Shown: one piece after another, positions 33,201-44,913 of the stretch
Position numbering within the stretch: the stretch's first letter is position 1
How the letters are laid out: every line of letters starts with the position of its first letter
Source of the DNA: Triticum aestivum
Taxonomy: Eukaryota; Streptophyta; Magnoliopsida; Poales; Poaceae
DNA length: 64,000 nucleotides
Reading direction: 5' to 3'
NCBI RefSeq assembly: GCF_018294505.1
Contig: NC_057798.1
Coordinates: 370,686,656 to 370,750,655 of the forward strand
The notes under the pieces: model-generated
Databases searched by the model: none
What the model was told of the DNA's origin: nothing
Seen by the model: only the letters and a program-made list of their open reading frames with translations
Program-made: the position numbers and the translations under genes

Positions 33201-36200
33201 ACCGGGGAAGCTGAAGCGGAACTGCAATTCTCGGGTGAGGGAAGGGGGAAGCTCCAGGAAGGCTTCGCTCGCTCGCTCAAAAAGCTCTAACGCTCGTTTA
33301 CGAGTGGAGTGCATAAGCCCTTATTGAAGTAGGGTGAGGCCTTACTACACGAGCTCGTAAGTCAAGCACGGAACGAGCCTTGTCTACGAAGCTTCGCTTC
33401 ATCATCTTGCTTGCTTCTGGCGAAGCTTAACGCACTATAACATAGGCATGCATGATGGTATGGTAGGAAGACTCCTTTTAAGGCCGACCACTACATAGGA
33501 GCGATAGGAAGCCAAGCCGTCAAAAGGAGGGCACGTCTCTTTTTCTAGAAGCCGGTCTATGTTCTTATTCTTAATCGAATTCTAAAGAAACGTCAGTTTC
33601 AAATCACTTCCATTGGGCTGAGCGGGTCATATATGCTTTTTGACTTTCACCTATGTTATGTATTCTCTCACAATCACTCCTAGCAATAAGTGAAAAGGCG
33701 GCTATCGATACTGTCCCAACACCTCCTCTTCTGTGTCTACTTCTCCATTCTAATTTCTGACTGGTTCACGCCTGCTTGTGTATTGGTTATAACCTCTGTA
33801 CTGTATTTTGTTTGGCTTAAATTGCCAAATGGCGAGACCAGACCCCATGAAGCTTCTAAGTCTGATGTTGATTTGCAAGAATCAGATTTACCAACGGGAA
33901 GAACACTTAGTGTATTCGCGGTGGGTGAATCTTAGGAAACTCGCTTTGTCCGAACAAAAGCGGGAGGTAGGTAGGTGGTAGTTAGCAGGATTCCTTCGGG
34001 GAGCTGCTTCTTCCTCTGGATTCCCTTCTTCTATAGACAGACCCCCGACTAGGGCAGCAGCGTTTTAAAGAAATACGAACAGTTTGGTTTTCAGTGAGCC
34101 CGCTTCTTAGTGATAGGTTTCTAAAGTATCTATCGCTATGTGCCCCTCCCTGAAAAAAAACAAATAGGCTCAGGCATTTATCAGCTTAGGGACAGCAAGC
34201 GGATAGTAGATTTGGCTCCATCCCTAGAATCCGCTGTAACTGATAGAATCTTGTACGAGAGACCCACAAATAAATAAGGAAACCCGCTTAAAGCGCTTTT
34301 TAAGTAGAAGCTGAGCCATTACCTGCTATCCAAAGACCCCACCTATAATGTAAAGATAGCTCTGTCAACCAATGTTGTTTTATAGATCCAACCTTACCAG
34401 ATGGTGTTTCTCTTATCTTCTCCTGAATGGGTTACTTAACCCTAGCTATACAGGTGGGGCACAAGAGACGGTACCAAGAGCTGGAGAAGCACCTGGCCCT
34501 GTACCTGTGCTGATTGAGTTCGAGAGCACCGATATTTATTGCATTAGGACAGATCTTGCATTGCTAGAGCTTTTAGGAAGACGAGTAGCTCTCGAGTATG
34601 TTTCTGTTTCAGCCACTCCAAATGAGCGCGTTTCACCATGCTCCACCAACTGTTCCAAACTAGCATCCTTTCCTAAACTCAATGAACTAATTGAGAATTC
34701 TTCCCTGCCTGGGTATGCCCTTAATGAATTGATCCGTTGGCGGCTATAGCGAGATCTGGGTCAGAGTCTATCTCCCCATCCCTCCGGCGAGGTAGCAATG
34801 AGCTATCAAACGCCAATAGAGGGCCGATGTTTCGTGTTGTGGGTGGCCATCGGATTGTTCAGCGTGCCCATGCGGATCCCTACCAATGTCCTAGACTACA
34901 AGTTCGACAAACTTCCGGCTTGGGTCAGGATACAAAGTTACCCGGGATGGGCTTGCCCTCTGGATCATGCTGGGTCCTTGCTTGTTCCAACGTCATGCTA
35001 GGAATGTATCACGTGACCATGCAAACCAAAGGAAAGCAGATACAACTATTACAGATCCTATTCCTATTTCCCATCAAAACATAAGGGAGTGGGCTTCCTT
35101 TGTAACAACTCTGTTCTGGTCGTGGCTCACCTCACTGGACCAACGCTTCTGGTCGGAAGCTGGTCGATCGCCTGGTCGGCAACCGGCACAACACCTTTGC
35201 CAGTGGGATTTCTGTTGGTTTTCATACTATGCGCAATGAAAGTTTCCAAAAAAGGAGAGCTCTAAAAACAGCGTTCTACGGGGAGAATGTGATTTTTGTA
35301 TACTTTGACCCCATAATGGCATGAAACTGATCGGAAAAAGGACCTCAAAAACACCCATTTATTAGGGGAATGTGAAAATTGATGGTTTCGCCCATACTGG
35401 CATGAAACTTTCTCGTTTATTGAGCTCAAAAACAGGCAGAGGGAGATCAGAAAAAGTGTCAAATCCAATAGAACAGAGAACGATGGCCCAAACAGAACAA
35501 CTTACTTCCTCTATCCGAGTTGGCAATCAATATCAAGATCAGAGCGCGAGAGCAATGAAACAATAAGTCCACCGTCCCTTCACCAGCCAAAGAAAGGAGA
35601 AGACTAAGCAACTCAATAGGGTCTCGAGTACGACTATAGTACCAAAGCTTGGTGCTTCTACCAGTCAAGCAATTACCACGGATTAATAGCCATTAATTAA
35701 AAATAATAGGTTATTATATATATTACATCCGTTTTCTTGCTTGATTTTTATACAATTTTCTGAAGTGATCTGTCCAACTAAGTAGAAAAGGACACTAGAG
35801 TGTGGCTACACGTGGTATAGGGCTGCTCGTCCCGCTTGGTGTTGAGAAATGACATCCAATCTTTCGGTACCTATCATATATTCTAGGTGGATAAACTTAT
35901 TTTTGATGAGCATCAATGGGAGATCTGATGTTTTAGAATGACCTTCCCCCGATCACAGAAGGGGCTTGGTCTGGAACGGATTGAGACAGAAAGCGGTAAT
36001 CAATCGCCGCATGGTGGAACGCTTGTTGGAGAAGGGTAAGCGCCTCCATGTCGTAGGGGTGGGTAGGCCAATAGAAGACTAGGGAACTTAGCCTAGCCAC
36101 TCAGTTCTGCCCCGAGCCAAGTCTATTTAGTGTCAGCGAACACATACCACTATCTATATATAGGTTTTTCTTTTTCGTAGAGGTTGTCGCTTAGGTCCTT

Positions 36201-36721
36201 GGACCCTTCCTTCATGAAGCTTGAGGAAGCATTCACTTTTCTATCCACGACATTCTTGGTTCTGCACTTAGTCTTGAACCTGTGTTGGTTTGGGACGTCA
36301 ATCTCATTCGTCAGCGGTGTGTGCCGCGTACTATGATTGCTTTCTTCTTGCTGTCAAATCCCAGTCTATCTTTCACTGAGCTTCCTTCGCTTGGAATTCA
36401 AAGTCCAAAAAAGAGAAAGAAATCGTACTGTGAGGTATGAATGATCAAATGTCTACGGGTGATATCATGGGGTACGAACTTCTAAGGTCATGGCGTAGGG
36501 TATTAGATAGGCTGGTCCGCTGGTCGAAGTCATTGCAGGGTGTGCTACGGACAACTATTGTTCCTGGGCATTTCCTTTCTCTCGTCATCACGCCAACATA
36601 CACAAGGCTTGCTTTCACAGGGCCCCACCTTGACTTGCCATCATGGCTACACTCTTTTCATCAAAGCAACTCTTCTTAAGAAGACCCCTTAGTCCCCACA
36701 ACGAAGTTCCTCCATAGAGAA
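33201..36721. other. Unassigned mitochondrial-type sequence
   Basis: Follows cox2. Bases 33260-33540 contain a repeat-like region (CGCTCGCTCGCTC; GCTTCTGGCGAAGCTTAAC) shared with ~16850. Open frames at 33690-33935, 34372-34749 and 34798-35001 are unrecognised. An AT-rich block occurs at ~35690-35760. Nothing here matches a known mitochondrial gene. Confidence 0.4.
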
Positions 36722-36845
36722 CCCAACTGCAACTGCTCACCGCTGAGAACAAGACGGCACAGGTTGTGGTTCTTCTCCAGTGTAGGCTAGCTGCTGGAAC
36801 CCGCCGAGTTCAAATCCGAGTTAGGAAATTAGACTCTGCGATATC
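36722..36845 (-). repeat. Partial inverted copy of the 550-bp tandem unit
   Basis: Bases from ACTGCTCACCGCTGAGAACA to GGAAATTAGACTCTGCGAT are the reverse complement of the starts of the units at 39851 and 40401. It directly abuts repeat R copy A. Confidence 0.8.
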
Positions 36846-36848
36846 GAC

Positions 36849-38076
36849 CGACGCGACGCTATACCGGAAAGACTAAAGAAAGGTATGTATTTTAGTCACA
36901 TGAATTTCGCGAATTGAAACCTTGGGCAAGTTGACTCAGCTCTTTTTTCTGATAAAAGGTTTCCCCCGAGCCCCCTTCCAAAAGGAATAGAAGGCACAAG
37001 CTAGACCTATTCAATAGATCAAGTCTAGCTTTGCCAACTATTTGAAAAGGAAGATTCAAACAGGAAACTAATTCAACGGAAAAGAAAGCTAAGCTCAAGA
37101 AAGGACTAGAGTGGGCTCCACTCTACGAGATCTTGTTTCCCCCTCTCCGGTAGATCTATCCTCATCTCTACGGTTCCCAGTACCCACTCAGTTGCTCCAG
37201 TCACGCCTCTCGGATTCACTCCTCGAGGCTAGGAACAGTCCTGCGGCACCGGGTCGATACGGACTAAAGTCCATGTCTCCCCTATCCGGGGCATACGGCT
37301 GTTGACTCTACTTAAGCAGCCTAGAACCACGGACTGTGGGCTTTCGCTCTTACCCATGAAGGGATAAGAGCTCAGAGCCCTGGCTTCCCTGACTAGAGCT
37401 GATTCGTGGGTCCTATTCTCCTACTTTCCAAGGAACGATCTACCTCCGTTCCTTCCCTTCAATAACATCCCTCTCCATTCTAGATAAGGGAATTGAAGGA
37501 CTTAAATGAGAGAATAAGGCAAGCCCATGCATTTTCAATTCCTAATTTAAGTATATATATACCTTTCCGGGCAGCAGAGCAGAGGGAGAGGAGCCCTCGT
37601 CCATACGATGGCCGGGAATAGAGGGGGAAGCTAATTACACTGTTTGGTTTCCTAACATAGGACTGAGCATGTCTCAAGGGACTGAGACATGCACTAACAA
37701 GGCTCATGCGTAAAGGGATGCCACCTCTAAGGGTGCAGACTTTACAACAGGAAAGGAACAGATTTGGGATCTTACCCTTGTCGAGTCCGGTCGCCCAGGG
37801 CGCTTAGGCAAGGTACCGATGCCAGGGGTACCGATCTAAGCTTTCCCTATTAAAGGGAATTCCTCCTAACGTCGAAAACTCTATTTATTTGGGATCGTCT
37901 TCCTCGTTCGTTCCCTCAAGTGTTCGGTCACTCCTCGTTGACCTTGTTCTTAATGGTATTGCTAGGTTTTTAAAAACTACCTTGAATAAGACCAACATTA
38001 TGAACTACTACTCGCTGAAGTACTTCGCTTTCAAGTAGACGGACTTGATTTGATCACGTGAGGGATCAAAGGGAAA
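36849..38076 (+). repeat. Repeat R, copy A
   Basis: About 1.2 kb, from the GGTATGTATTTTAGTCACAT region to GTGAGGGATCAAAGGGAAA. It is present again at 58731-59918 (same orientation) and, in shorter form, at 44094-44913 and 55370-56418 (opposite orientation). Landmarks include GTCTCAAGGGACTGAGAC (a perfect hairpin), a TATATATATACC run, and CGACTCG near-palindromic blocks. Short frames inside it are not conserved as protein. No transposase or intron core is recognised, so this is best called a mitochondrial large repeat. Confidence 0.9.
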
Positions 38077-39485
38077 GGCTTGTTCATAGTGCCATCTTTC
38101 TCTTAAAATGACATTTTATGCTTTCTTCAAGATCGAGATCATCTAAGACCTATGTCTGATCCCGTCCAATAGCAGGTTTAGTGAGCACCACAGACCAATC
38201 CACCTACTTTGATAGCATAAAATCGTTCGGGGATTTTAATGTAAAAACACCTGCACAGAGCTTGGAGAGCAGAGCACTCGGGTGCGATGGGTTGATTGAT
38301 TCCATAGTAGGTTTCTGAGTTCATCAGGTGTGCTCGTGCCTGAAATGCTTTTCACAAGAAGCTAGTCAGAAAAAGGGGCACGCAGCTACGCGAGCGGAAA
38401 TTCCATACGTTGAGCCCCAATGTTGCATGTATTTCCTTAAGCTGGAGTACTTTGAGTTAGAAGGCCTACTTTATTCGTCCTTTTAAAGCCTGCTTATTCG
38501 TCTAGCTATTTTCAATTCTAATAGATAACCCGATCATATCATATCTTGGAAAACCCTAAGACTACCCAAGGCTGTACCCTACAGTGTTACCTATAGTCTA
38601 TACTTGTGTATACCTTGCCTTCTGGGGTTGCAAGCTAGAACCAAGTAGTCTAGGTATCAATTCAAATTTAAGTCAATGATCCTCATTTTCTCCAACATTA
38701 AGAAGATTATTGGTAAGGTGACCAACCATCACGCAGGATTCCGGGTCGGAGTAGCACCTCTTGCCTGATATATACAGGTCGTTACTGGCGATTTGTTTGT
38801 GCCCTATGGTGTTCAATTGCTGGAAAGAGGAGTGAGCCGGGGCAGAACTTGAAGCACGGGAGAAGGAAAAAGAAGTATAGAAGGGGTGCGTAGTTGGTAT
38901 ATGTACGGTATAGACCTTTCTTTGTGAATAGCTAGTTCAGTTACAAGGGTGTATACAAACGTCTGCTTATAGGTTGAAAAAGCCTGTAGAGATAGCCTAG
39001 ATAGCCAAGAAGATATACCTAATTCATAGAGCTAGATAATAAAGCTTTTGTTAACTTCAAATAGGCTATTGAATGCAACGGCAGGCACTCCAGAGCCAGT
39101 GTGACATTCTATCCGAAATGCATGCATCTCACATTAGGTAGCCATCCATGACCCCGTGTGTGTTTCCCAATTGCTCATCCAAACCATCATTTCTTTCTTC
39201 CATCCCGAAACGGAGATCTGACCCAAGGAAGGAATTGCCTTCTTTCTCATGCCAACCAGATGGATGCGGCCCAGAGCTGAGTGAATTCCCTCTGGGTGAG
39301 CGCTATGGAGATAGGCCAGGATCAATGAAAATAACCGAGATCGATCGGTATCCATCGCTCAGAGAGCTGATTTCTCCCCGTGCCGGTAGAACAAAGATAC
39401 CATTAGGTGATAAATTGATGCTGCCTGCACGCACAGATTCAGGAGATGACAATTTTAGCTTCAATATGAGATGCCAATGATGCAT
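38077..39485. other. Unassigned sequence
   Basis: No gene recognised. The last few hundred bases (39134-39485), on the minus strand, follow the gypsy protease relic and could be its decayed continuation, but I see no convincing motif. Confidence 0.35.
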
Positions 39486-39840
39486 TCAAAAAGGAATGAG
39501 TGCTGCCCGAGTCGACCAAGAAAAGAGGGTAACATCCAAATTATGGACTACTGAGCAAGCTAACTGAATGGAACGGAGTGCAGGAGATTTCTGATTAGCT
39601 TCAGCGGAGAGGACCCTTAGATCCGAAGCAGAGTCATCATGGTCCTGTAACATAGAATAGCCTACAGCAGTACTCCGCGATAATTCAACCATTTCCTGAA
39701 CAACATGGAGTTGAACAGTAGCTTTACACTGACAATCCTTCGCCCAGCGCTCACCACAACCATTCCAGAGAACCTTCCCGCGCCGATAAGCCTTCAGTCT
39801 ATCATAAGAAGAATACTTGAAACTTATCCTACATGTCAAA
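39486..39840 (-). pseudogene. Ty3/gypsy Gag zinc knuckle-protease relic
   Basis: The minus strand reads RLKAYRRGK, then a zinc-knuckle-like CGERWAKDCQCKATVQLHVV and QEMVELS. Further on come LRVLSAEAN and SPALRSIQLACSVVHNLDV, just before the expected aspartic protease active site, where the frame is shifted (SWSTR in place of the DSGS-type motif; another phase gives VDSG). This order is that of plant Ty3/gypsy elements between nucleocapsid and protease. It is truncated, frameshifted and lacks LTRs. Confidence 0.65.
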
Positions 39841-39850
39841 GATGGTGAGT

Positions 39851-40394
39851 TTAATTTCCTAACTCAGATTTGAACTCGTGGGTTCCAGCAGCTAGCCTAC
39901 ATTGGAGAAGAACCACAACCTGTGCCGTCTTGTTCTCAGCGGTGAGCAGTCTCTTTTTCAGTTCATTACCAGGGAGCTACAGATGACACTGATCTAATCT
40001 CAAATTAGTCTAGCTGCCATGATCTTCCTGGTTGACTGAGCAACTTACATTCAGGGAAAGTGTGGTAAGGCGGGTAGCCTTGCACTGGCCGTTATCCCCG
40101 GGGGATGATTTTACTCGATAGGATCGTGGCACTTCGAAAGCTAGTCTATCGAATGTTTGTCGAACCAACTGTCGTACGCGCTGAGAGTTCACAGGTCAAG
40201 CTATGTCAATTCAAAACGACCTAAGTTTGAATGCAATTCTAGATCTGAAATAGGATCAGTTTCCGTACTTCTGTCTTTTTCAGAAAGTAAGGTCTGCCGG
40301 TTTGCAACTCCAAAGCTGAAAAGGAAAAGTAACATTAGCCGGTTTCCAGTTCTAGTTCGTTACCTGACTGCTCCGCCTTAACGCGAAAAGATCG
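39851..40394 (+). repeat. 550-bp tandem unit, copy 1
   Basis: Begins TTAATTTCCTAACTC and ends GCTCCGCCTTAACGCGAAAAG. The next unit follows immediately with about 97% identity by eye. Each carries a 74-codon frame (40157-40381 and 40708-40932) of unknown meaning, so the duplication is recent relative to the rest. Confidence 0.9.
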
Positions 40395-40400
40395 CAGAGT

Positions 40401-40945
40401 CTAATTTCCTAACTCGGATTTGAACTCGGGGGGTTCCAGCAGCTAGCCTACACTGGAGAAGAACCACAACCTGTGCCGTCTTGTTCTCAGCGGTGAGCAG
40501 TCTCTTTTTTAGTTCATTACCAGTGAGCTACAGATGACACTGATCTAATCTCAAATTAGTCTAGCTACCATGATCTTCCTGGTTGACCGAGCAACTTACA
40601 TTTAGGGAAAGTGTGGTAAGGCGGGTAGCCTTGCACTGGCCGTTATCCCCGGGGGATGATTTTACTCGATATGATCGTGGCACTTCGAAAGCTAGTCTAT
40701 CGAATATTTGTCGAAGCAACTGTTGTACGCGCTGAGAGTTCACAGGTCAAGCTATGTCAATTCAAAACGGCCTAAGTTTGAATGCAATTCTAGATCTGAA
40801 ATAGGATCAGTTTCCGTACTTCTGTCTTTTTTAGAAAGTAAGGTCTGCCGGTTTGCAACTCTGAAGCTGAAAAGGAAAAGTAACGTTAGCCGGTTTCCAG
40901 TTCCAGTTCGTTACCTGACTGCTCCGCCTTAACGCGAAAAGATAG
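40401..40945 (+). repeat. 550-bp tandem unit, copy 2
   Basis: Second unit of the tandem pair. It ends in GCGAAAAGATAGG just before the RNA-polymerase relic. Substitutions between units are scattered and not concentrated in any frame. Confidence 0.9.
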
Positions 40946-41079
40946 GAAAAGTGCCTATCTTTTTTATCGGTTCCAGTTCCTTGCACTTTCAATAGGGTCC
41001 TACTTAGTTTTTTATGGAACACGTTTTCAGGCGGATTCGTTTAGTAAAAGAGGCCTTGTGGTACCTAATATTTCCCTTG

Positions 41080-41760
41080 TTAAAACAAGGCTTCGATAGG
41101 TAGGGTCTCGAAGGGGCCTCCCTCGTTCTTGCTCGTAAAACAAGTCTCTCCTTCGGTTTTGCTTTTTTTTGGCTTCCTTACTTTGATGAAATCAAGCTGT
41201 TCGACCACAGATAGGATCGGTCGCTCAGGAAAACCCACTGGATTCGTTCTCCTACCCATTTCTAAGTTAAGCAAGAGATAACTCATAATTTGATATGCAC
41301 TCGCACTCGCATCTTGGGTCACTGGAACCTGATGATAATTACTCACTCCTTCATCCTGAGAAAGGATCTTGGCTATGAAAAAAATGGATCACTAGCTTGC
41401 GCAGCAAATTGAATGAAACTTTCGTCTGAAGTAAACATTTCAGTCTGGTGTTCATTATACCATTTAAGGGCATCATCTAAGTTCGAGAACTTTGGATACT
41501 TAAAGGCTGCAGCACATGCTAAGTGTTGACTGAGATTCTTTTTTTTCGACAGGTGGTTTTGTGCTTGAGGTTGAGGATGATCGGCAGAAAAGAGTAATAA
41601 ACTTTTTGACAAATCACGCTCATGAAAATGCAATACACCTGAATGGTAGATTCTACCACGGAAGTCCATGAATGCTGGCAAATAGAATTGATAACCTTCG
41701 TATGCTGACGCAGGTCTTATTACAAAATCTTCATAACTAGCCTGCTGCACCTGTTTTCAT
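41080..41760 (-). pseudogene. Linear-plasmid-type single-subunit RNA polymerase relic
   Basis: On the minus strand an open stretch (41373-41750) reads ASAYEGYQFYLPAFMDFRGR, then IYHSGVLHFHERDLSKSLLL, as in phage-type RNA polymerases upstream of the palm (cf. the MDWRGR segment of T7-type enzymes). It continues through LACAAAFKYPKFSNLDDALK. After a stop/frameshift near 41370, a second stretch (41080-41346) gives VPVTQDASASAYQIMSY, palm motif A with the catalytic Asp, and then NPVGFPERPILS. Plant mitochondrial linear plasmids encode such polymerases and leave fragments in the main genome. The fingers and motif C (HD) are absent. Nuclear RpoT genes are an alternative source, but DASASAYQ is the plasmid form. 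Confidence 0.8.
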
Positions 41761-41922
41761 AATTTATTTAATAGTATGTTAAACTATTTCAGTCTCCGTA
41801 TTGAATTGAAAAACTATTTCAGGCTCCGTATTGAAAACTCGAATTGGATTTTGTGTCGGCTGACCGGCAGGACCGCCAGCCCGCAGATGTAGGGAGGTCT
41901 CCTCTTGAACTGAGAAATCAAA

Positions 41923-41991
41923 GTCGCAATCTGATAGGTATCTATCCGGACCATGCATCTGGAAGGCGCCGGTTCGATTCCGGCTCGTGAC
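41923..41991 (+). tRNA. tRNA-like element (second copy of 13659-13727)
   Basis: Nearly identical to the element at 13.7 kb. T-arm GCGCCGGTTCGATTCCGGC is better paired here, while the acceptor (GTCGCAA/TCGTGAC) has one mismatch. It is preceded by CCGCAGATGTAG...CTTGAACTGAGAAATCAAAG. It separates two copies of the RNA-polymerase segment. Confidence 0.5.
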
Positions 41992-42028
41992 ATGAAGAAG
42001 AAGTCCCAAACAAGGATTAGATGAGTTT

Positions 42029-42255
42029 GCACTCATAATTTGATATGCACTCGCACTCGCATCTTGGGTCACTGGAACCTGATTATAATTACTCACTCCT
42101 TCATCCTGAGAAAGGATCTTGGCTATGAAAAAAATGGATCACTAGCTTGCACAGCAAATTGAATGAAACTTTCGTCCGAAGTAAACATTTCAGTCTGGTG
42201 TTCGTTATACCATTTAAGGGCATCATCTAAGTTCGAGAACTTTGGATACTTACCT
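42029..42255 (-). pseudogene. Duplicated piece of the RNA polymerase relic
   Basis: Direct repeat of ~41281-41505 (TTTGATATGCACTCGCACTC to GAGAACTTTGGATACTT), encoding the stretch from the residues before the frameshift through motif A DASASAYQ. It ends abruptly where sequence switches to an unrelated plus-strand frame (42256-42591). The two copies differ by only a few bases. Confidence 0.8.
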
Positions 42256-42587
42256 CTTCTATTTTGGGCAGTAGCTCAGCCCGTTCCGGGCCTTCCTTTA
42301 CTGAATCTATTAGTAGTTGCACTTTTCGACATATGCCTTTATTTAGGCATTGGTTGCAGGCATCCCCTTCTCTTCAAGGAATTTCTGCGCCCGGTTCCTG
42401 ATCAAGTGTTGGAAAAACTGGAATATGATGCTTTCTACTTCAGAAGTAGGGTTGGCCTGAAGCCAGCCCATAGAATAGATACGGGTGTGTTCTACACAGG
42501 AGTTCTTGTAGAACATGTTCTAATCAAACCTCTTTCCCTTCGTCTCCGGTTTTCAATACGAACAAGTGTCATCCTCTTCTCCCATCG
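42256..42587 (+). other. Unrecognised open stretch
   Basis: Continuous frame to TAG near 42591, with a hydrophobic run (LPLLNLLVVALFDICLYLGI) that could be a membrane segment, followed by VPDQVLEKLEYDAFYF. Fused at its 5' side to the polymerase duplicate, so the ORF as read is chimeric. No family recognised. Confidence 0.35.
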
Positions 42588-42960
42588 TTAGGATGGAATA
42601 CCCACGTGGAGCTGACCTTCACTTTTCAGAGACAGGGGCAAGCCGATAATTTGTAGCCTCCCTGGTTGTTTTCTGGAAATTTCAGTAGAAGTGAAGCCCT
42701 GTAGGAGCTCCCTAAGGACTCTAGCTAAGACCTTTTTGAGACCCTGGGTGACTCGTGTGGACTTATCCCCTCTCGGTAAGCCGAAGACCATATCTTCTGC
42801 GTAGCGTGCGTAATAGAAGACTACGGCCCCATCCTCTCGGACCATTACCCTTTCAAGCTTGGCATCCAATATATGGAGATAGCAGTGAATGAGGACAGGT
42901 TCAATCGGGCTTCCGAGTGGTATTCCTCGCTTCTGGCACGTGTAACTCTTACCTTTTCTA
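42588..42960 (-). pseudogene. Group II intron-type reverse transcriptase/maturase fragment
   Basis: The minus strand reads KRGIPLGSPIEPVLIHCYLH, ILDAKLERVM, then VVFYYARYAEDMVFGLPRG. GIPxGSPxxPxL is RT motif 4 and YARYAED corresponds to the catalytic YADD box of group II intron RTs, with the first Asp replaced by Glu, which would abolish activity. It does not resemble MatR of nad1 in the parts I can compare. The frame ends at 42588 and is not continued by a thumb or maturase X domain. The host intron is unknown. Confidence 0.6.
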
Positions 42961-43689
42961 TCTACATGTGGTTTTCATGAAAACCTATTTTATCAACCTA
43001 TGGACTCCTTTCAATGACAGAGTCTTTGGAGCAAATTGGTTCAGGATTCTAAGGTTAGAAAAGAGTTACCACTCAAGGGAGGAACATGATATGTGGAAGG
43101 CTATCCTGGTGGCTCAAGACTGACCGGTATACCTAGACCAGTCTATATTGAGCCATATTCATCAATTCGTCAGGCAATTTGGCCTCACACAATGTATCCT
43201 TGTTCCACCAGACGCTTAATCAACCCTGGAACACAAGAGAACCCTTCTTATCGAAGAGAATTGCGTATTAAACAGATGAGAGAAATAGCCCTAAATATGT
43301 GCATCGAGTAAGTCATTACCTTCTATTCGATCTCCGGTTGCTTTGGCGCGCCCCACCCGTTAGTCCTGTGTTGTACTTGACTTGACTCTCCCCCGCTTGC
43401 TGCTTGCTGATCGCAGTGTTCAAAAATGACACGAAGCTGGATATGAGTAGATGTTGTTGGTCGAAAACGTCTTTCATTCACAATGAAACAGAATGGTCTC
43501 GCTCGATGCGTCATTTTAGAATGTGTATTTTCATATTATGGCTTTCAAATTAAGTTCCGAATTAGTAGATGCTGCCAAAGGGAGTGGGGGTGCCATACGC
43601 AAAAAGGAAGCGACTCATAGAATGGCAGAGGGAAATAGAGCTCTTGCACATTTTCGTTAATCCATACCACAAACAACTCTCCTGAACCT
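42961..43689. other. Spacer, no gene recognised
   Basis: A plus-strand frame around 43093-43311 reads like protein (NPGTQENPSYRRELRIKQMR) but I cannot place it. Confidence 0.35.
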
Positions 43690-43865
43690 GTCCACGCCCG
43701 TGGCGACTGTTTCAAGCCATACAAAGATTTCTTGAGCCTACACACCTTCCCATCAGTTTGTTTGTTCCAAAACCTGGAGGAATGTCCATATGGATCTCTT
43801 CTTGTAAATAACCACCATGAAGAAAAGCATTCTTCACATCTAGCTGATGTAAAGGCCACCCAAAG
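43690..43865 (-). pseudogene. Ty1/copia reverse-transcriptase relic
   Basis: The minus strand in two frames gives [20 protein letters not shown] with IPPGF, then [17 protein letters not shown]. These are conserved copia RT blocks ([19 protein letters not shown]...[15 protein letters not shown]). A frameshift separates them and the YVDD box is missing. It is a different stretch from the copia relic at 10 kb, on the other strand. Confidence 0.85.
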
Positions 43866-44093
43866 TAAGTTGACTGCGCATGAGATTAAGGTTGATTTCT
43901 CTTATGAATTGTGGAGTATATTGGGTTTAGTGGGCTCTGAATAATGCGTACTTTAATATCATCATATTGTGGAGGAGTATTTCTCTTTGGGAATCATCCT
44001 TTGATAATATGGCCAAATACTCATTATATTGTTCTATATTAGAGTAATAAATGGGTGGAGGAAATAAACGGCTTTAAAACAACGTTCATTATA
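43866..44093. other. Junction sequence
   Basis: AT-rich spacer between the copia relic and repeat R copy B. Confidence 0.35.
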
Positions 44094-44913
44094 ACGTCGG
44101 AATTCCCTTTAATAGGGAAAGCTTAGATCGGTACCTCTGGCATCGGTACCTTGCCTAAGCGCCCTGGGCGACCGGACTCGACAAGGGTAAGATCCCAAAT
44201 CTGTTCCTTTCCTATTGTAAAGTCTTCACCCTTAGAGGTGGCATCCCTTTACGCATGAGCCTTGTTAGTGCATGTCCCAGTCCCTTGAGACATGTTCAGT
44301 CCTATGTTAGGAAACCAAACAGTGTAATTAGCTTCCCCCTCTATTCCCGGCCATCGTATGGACGAGGGCTCCTCTCCCTCTGCTCTGCTGCCCGGAAAGG
44401 TATATATATACTTAAATTAGGAATTGAAAATGCTTGGGCTTGCCTTATTCTCTCATTTAAGTCCTTCAATTCCCTTATCCGGAATGGAGAGGGATGTTGT
44501 TGAAGGGAAGGAACGGAGGTAGATCATTCCTCAGAACGTAGGAGAACAGGACCCACGAATCAGCTCTAGTCAGGAAAGCCAGGGCTCTGAGCTCTTATCC
44601 CTTCGTGGGTAAGAGCGAAAGCCCGCAGTCTTGGGTTCTAGGCTACTTAAGTAGAGTCAGCAGCCGTATGCCCCGGATAGGAGAGACATGGACTTTAGTC
44701 CATATCGACCCCGTGTCGTAGGACTGTTCCTAGCCTCGAGGAGTGAATCCGAGAGGCGTGACTGGAGCAACTGAGTGGGTACTGGGAACCGTAGAGATGA
44801 GGATAGATCTACCGGAGAGGGGGAAACAAGATCTCGCGGAGTGGTGCCCACTCCTCTAGTCCTGTCTTGCGCTTAGCTTTCTTTTCCGTTGAATTAGTTT
44901 CCTGTTCGAATTT
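44094..44913 (-). repeat. Repeat R, copy B
   Basis: About 820 bp in reverse orientation relative to copies A and D, from AACGTCGGAATTCCCTTT to TTCCTGTTCGAATTTC. It lacks the TTAGGAGGA segment near one end and stops inside the sequence that in copies C and D continues to GGTATGTATTTTAGTCAC. At this breakpoint it runs into an open frame. Confidence 0.9.

Noticed and set aside
36892..37707. Recurrent 60-80-codon frames in repeat R (also at 44.3, 55.6, 56.2, 58.8 and 59.5 kb)
   Set aside because: They recur because the DNA repeat recurs; differences between copies shift or end the frames without sparing codons.
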